In this document: piece after piece, positions 7,191-8,645 of the stretch
How positions within the stretch are numbered: the stretch's first letter is position 1
Layout of the letters: each line of letters opens with the position of its first letter
NCBI GenBank assembly: GCA_030705665.1
Contig: JAUZQA010000153.1
Location: 1 to 8,645, forward strand
Reading direction: 5' to 3'
Length of the DNA: 8,645 nt
Source of the DNA: Bacillota bacterium
GTDB taxonomy: Bacteria; Bacillota; Bacilli; Bacillales_B; DSM-18226
Position numbers and translations under genes: made by a program
The notes under the pieces: generated by a model
What the model saw: only the letters and a program-made list of their open reading frames with translations
Database searches by the model: none
Told to the model about the DNA's origin: nothing

Positions 7191-8645
7191 ATGGACATGA
7201 GTCAATATTTAGAAGTCTTCATTGAAGAAAGTAAAGAACATTTGCAGGCGTGTAATGAGCATTTGTTAGATTTAGAAAAAAAACCTGAAGATTTGGCGAT
7301 CGTAAATGAAATTTTTCGTTCAGCCCATACGTTAAAAGGGATGTCTGCTACGATGGGATATGAGGATTTAGCCAGCCTTACGCACCAAATGGAAAATATC
7401 CTTGATGCCATCCGTCAAAAAAAGCTTTCGGTAACACCTGAATTATTGGATATTGTTTTTTTGGCAACTGAACATTTAGAGGAAATGATTGTCTCCATTT
7501 CAGAAGGTGGAGATGGTAAATGCGATGTAACTGATGTCATTCAAAAGTTTATGCTGATTGAAAAAGGCGGGAGTCCGATTCCTATTGCTGAAAAGAAAGA
7601 GGCTGCTGCTGCCGTCGAAGCCGTCACTCAACCTGGAGCAGCAAATCTGTATGATGAATACGAATACACCATTTTACTGCAATCAAGCGAACAGGGCTTT
7701 CATACATACCAAATTACCGTAACTTTAAGGGAAGATTGTTTATTAAAAGGTGCCAGGGTCTATATGGTTTTCGAAGTGCTGGAGTCCCTTGGCGAAGTGA
7801 TTAAAAGTATCCCGACAGTCGATCTTCTGGAGGAAGAAAAATTTGATCAGCAATTTATGGTCACTTTAGTTTCTATTGAAGAGGAAGGTAAAGTGGTTCA
7901 GAAAGTCATGAATGTGTCTGAAGTCGAAAAGGTAGAAGTAAAATTACTTTTACCTGAGGAAATTAAGCGGGCGATAAACAAAAAGGATGAAAATGATCCA
8001 ATAGAATTCAATGTTGAGCAGAAAGAGAATAACGAAGAGCACCTTGAGGAGCAGCAAAAGCCTCTTGAAAATCAAGTAGATAAGAAACCTGCTGCTGCAA
8101 AAGCAAGCGTCGGAAATAAAACAATACGAGTCAATATTGAAAGACTCGATATTTTAATGAATTTATTTGAAGAACTTGTTATTGACCGCGGAAGGCTTGA
8201 GCAAATTTCGCGGGATTTAAATAATCAGGAACTGCAGGAGACAGTAGAGAGAATGTCACGGATCTCTGGAGATTTACAGAATATTATTTTGAACATGAGA
8301 ATGGTCCCTGTAGAAACAGTGTTTAATCGTTTTCCCCGTATGGTGCGGCAATTGGCAAGGGATCTGAATAAAAAAATTAATCTTGAAATTGTTGGTGCGG
8401 AAACCGAATTAGATCGTACTGTAATCGATGAAATTGGTGACCCGCTGGTTCATTTAATCCGGAATGCTCTTGACCATGGAATTGAAACACCGGATTTGCG
8501 CATGACTTGCGGAAAACCGGAAGAGGGGCATGTACTTCTCAAGGCATATCATAGTGGAAACCACATTTTTATCGAAATTGAAGATGATGGCGCTGGAATT
8601 AACCGTGAAAAAGTTCTTGAAAAAGCGATTAATAATAAAATCATT
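7191..8645 (+). CDS. cheA: CheA, chemotaxis histidine kinase (N-terminal 485 codons, cut by window edge)
   Basis: CheA autophosphorylates in response to receptors and passes phosphate to CheY and CheB. The frame stays open to base 8645, giving 485 of an expected 670 or so residues. The P1 phosphotransfer domain (about 1-105) has the phosphorylated histidine H46 in SAHTLKGM. A P2 response-regulator-binding domain lies at about 156-260, between an alanine-rich linker (135-152) and a Glu/Lys/Gln-rich one (262-308). The P3 dimerisation domain starts near K310 (RVNIERLDILMNLFEELVID). The P4 kinase domain shows the N box HLIRNALDHG (421-430) and the G1 box DDGAGI (465-470). The remainder of P4 and the CheW-like P5 domain lie outside the window. 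The ATG at 7191 has an excellent ribosome binding site and gives MDMSQYL, close to B. subtilis MDMNQYL. cheB ends 20 bases upstream. Confidence 0.97.
   Translation, partial: MDMSQYLEVFIEESKEHLQACNEHLLDLEKKPEDLAIVNEIFRSAHTLKGMSATMGYEDLASLTHQMENILDAIRQKKLSVTPELLDIVFLATEHLEEMIVSISEGGDGKCDVTDVIQKFMLIEKGGSPIPIAEKKEAAAAVEAVTQPGAANLYDEYEYTILLQSSEQGFHTYQITVTLREDCLLKGARVYMVFEVLESLGEVIKSIPTVDLLEEEKFDQQFMVTLVSIEEEGKVVQKVMNVSEVEKVEVKLLLPEEIKRAINKKDENDPIEFNVEQKENNEEHLEEQQKPLENQVDKKPAAAKASVGNKTIRVNIERLDILMNLFEELVIDRGRLEQISRDLNNQELQETVERMSRISGDLQNIILNMRMVPVETVFNRFPRMVRQLARDLNKKINLEIVGAETELDRTVIDEIGDPLVHLIRNALDHGIETPDLRMTCGKPEEGHVLLKAYHSGNHIFIEIEDDGAGINREKVLEKAINNKII

Noticed and set aside
461..7411. Open frames of 60-150 codons on the minus strand opposite each flagellar and chemotaxis gene
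   Set aside because: They lie entirely within well-identified plus-strand genes, show no recognisable family, and their translations look like antisense readings of conserved coding sequence.
1..8645. Mobile elements, CRISPR arrays, tRNA or rRNA genes, or an undescribed gene cluster
   Set aside because: I looked on both strands and saw no such structure; the window is filled by contiguous fla/che genes in conserved order.

Overview
The window is one continuous, plus-strand stretch of a flagellar/chemotaxis (fla/che) operon from a low-GC Gram-positive bacterium, most likely a member of the Bacillaceae. Three things point there. The gene order fliQ-fliR-flhB-flhA-flhF-flhG(ylxH)-cheB-cheA is that of Bacillus subtilis. 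The proteins resemble the B. subtilis ones very closely as I recall them, for example the FlhA and CheA cores. The DNA is AT-rich, with Bacillus-type Shine-Dalgarno sites and a TTG start codon. I cannot name the genus or species from the sequence alone.

Layout: bases 1-39 are the last 12 codons of fliQ. Then come fliR (44-823), flhB (823-1902), a 93-base gap, flhA (1996-4032), flhF (4029-5204), flhG (5206-6066), cheB (6076-7170) and the first 485 codons of cheA (7191 to the window edge). All genes are on one strand. Except before flhA, they overlap or lie within 20 bases of each other. I see no terminator, RNA gene, mobile element, CRISPR array or convincing long repeat. No stretch over 300 bases lacks a gene.

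Function: FliQ, FliR, FlhB and FlhA are membrane parts of the flagellar type III export apparatus, which secretes rod, hook and filament subunits. FlhB also switches substrate specificity after self-cleavage at its NPTH motif. FlhF (an SRP-type GTPase) and FlhG (a MinD-type ATPase) set the position and number of flagella. FlhG carries the N-terminal helix that activates FlhF. CheA (histidine kinase) and CheB (receptor methylesterase) begin the chemotaxis part of the operon, which very probably continues past the right edge with cheW and others.

Novelty: I looked for an undescribed system and did not find one. Every gene is a recognisable, apparently intact member of a well-studied family in its usual order. 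The findings are small points about gene junctions, start codons, possible regulation and protein linkers.
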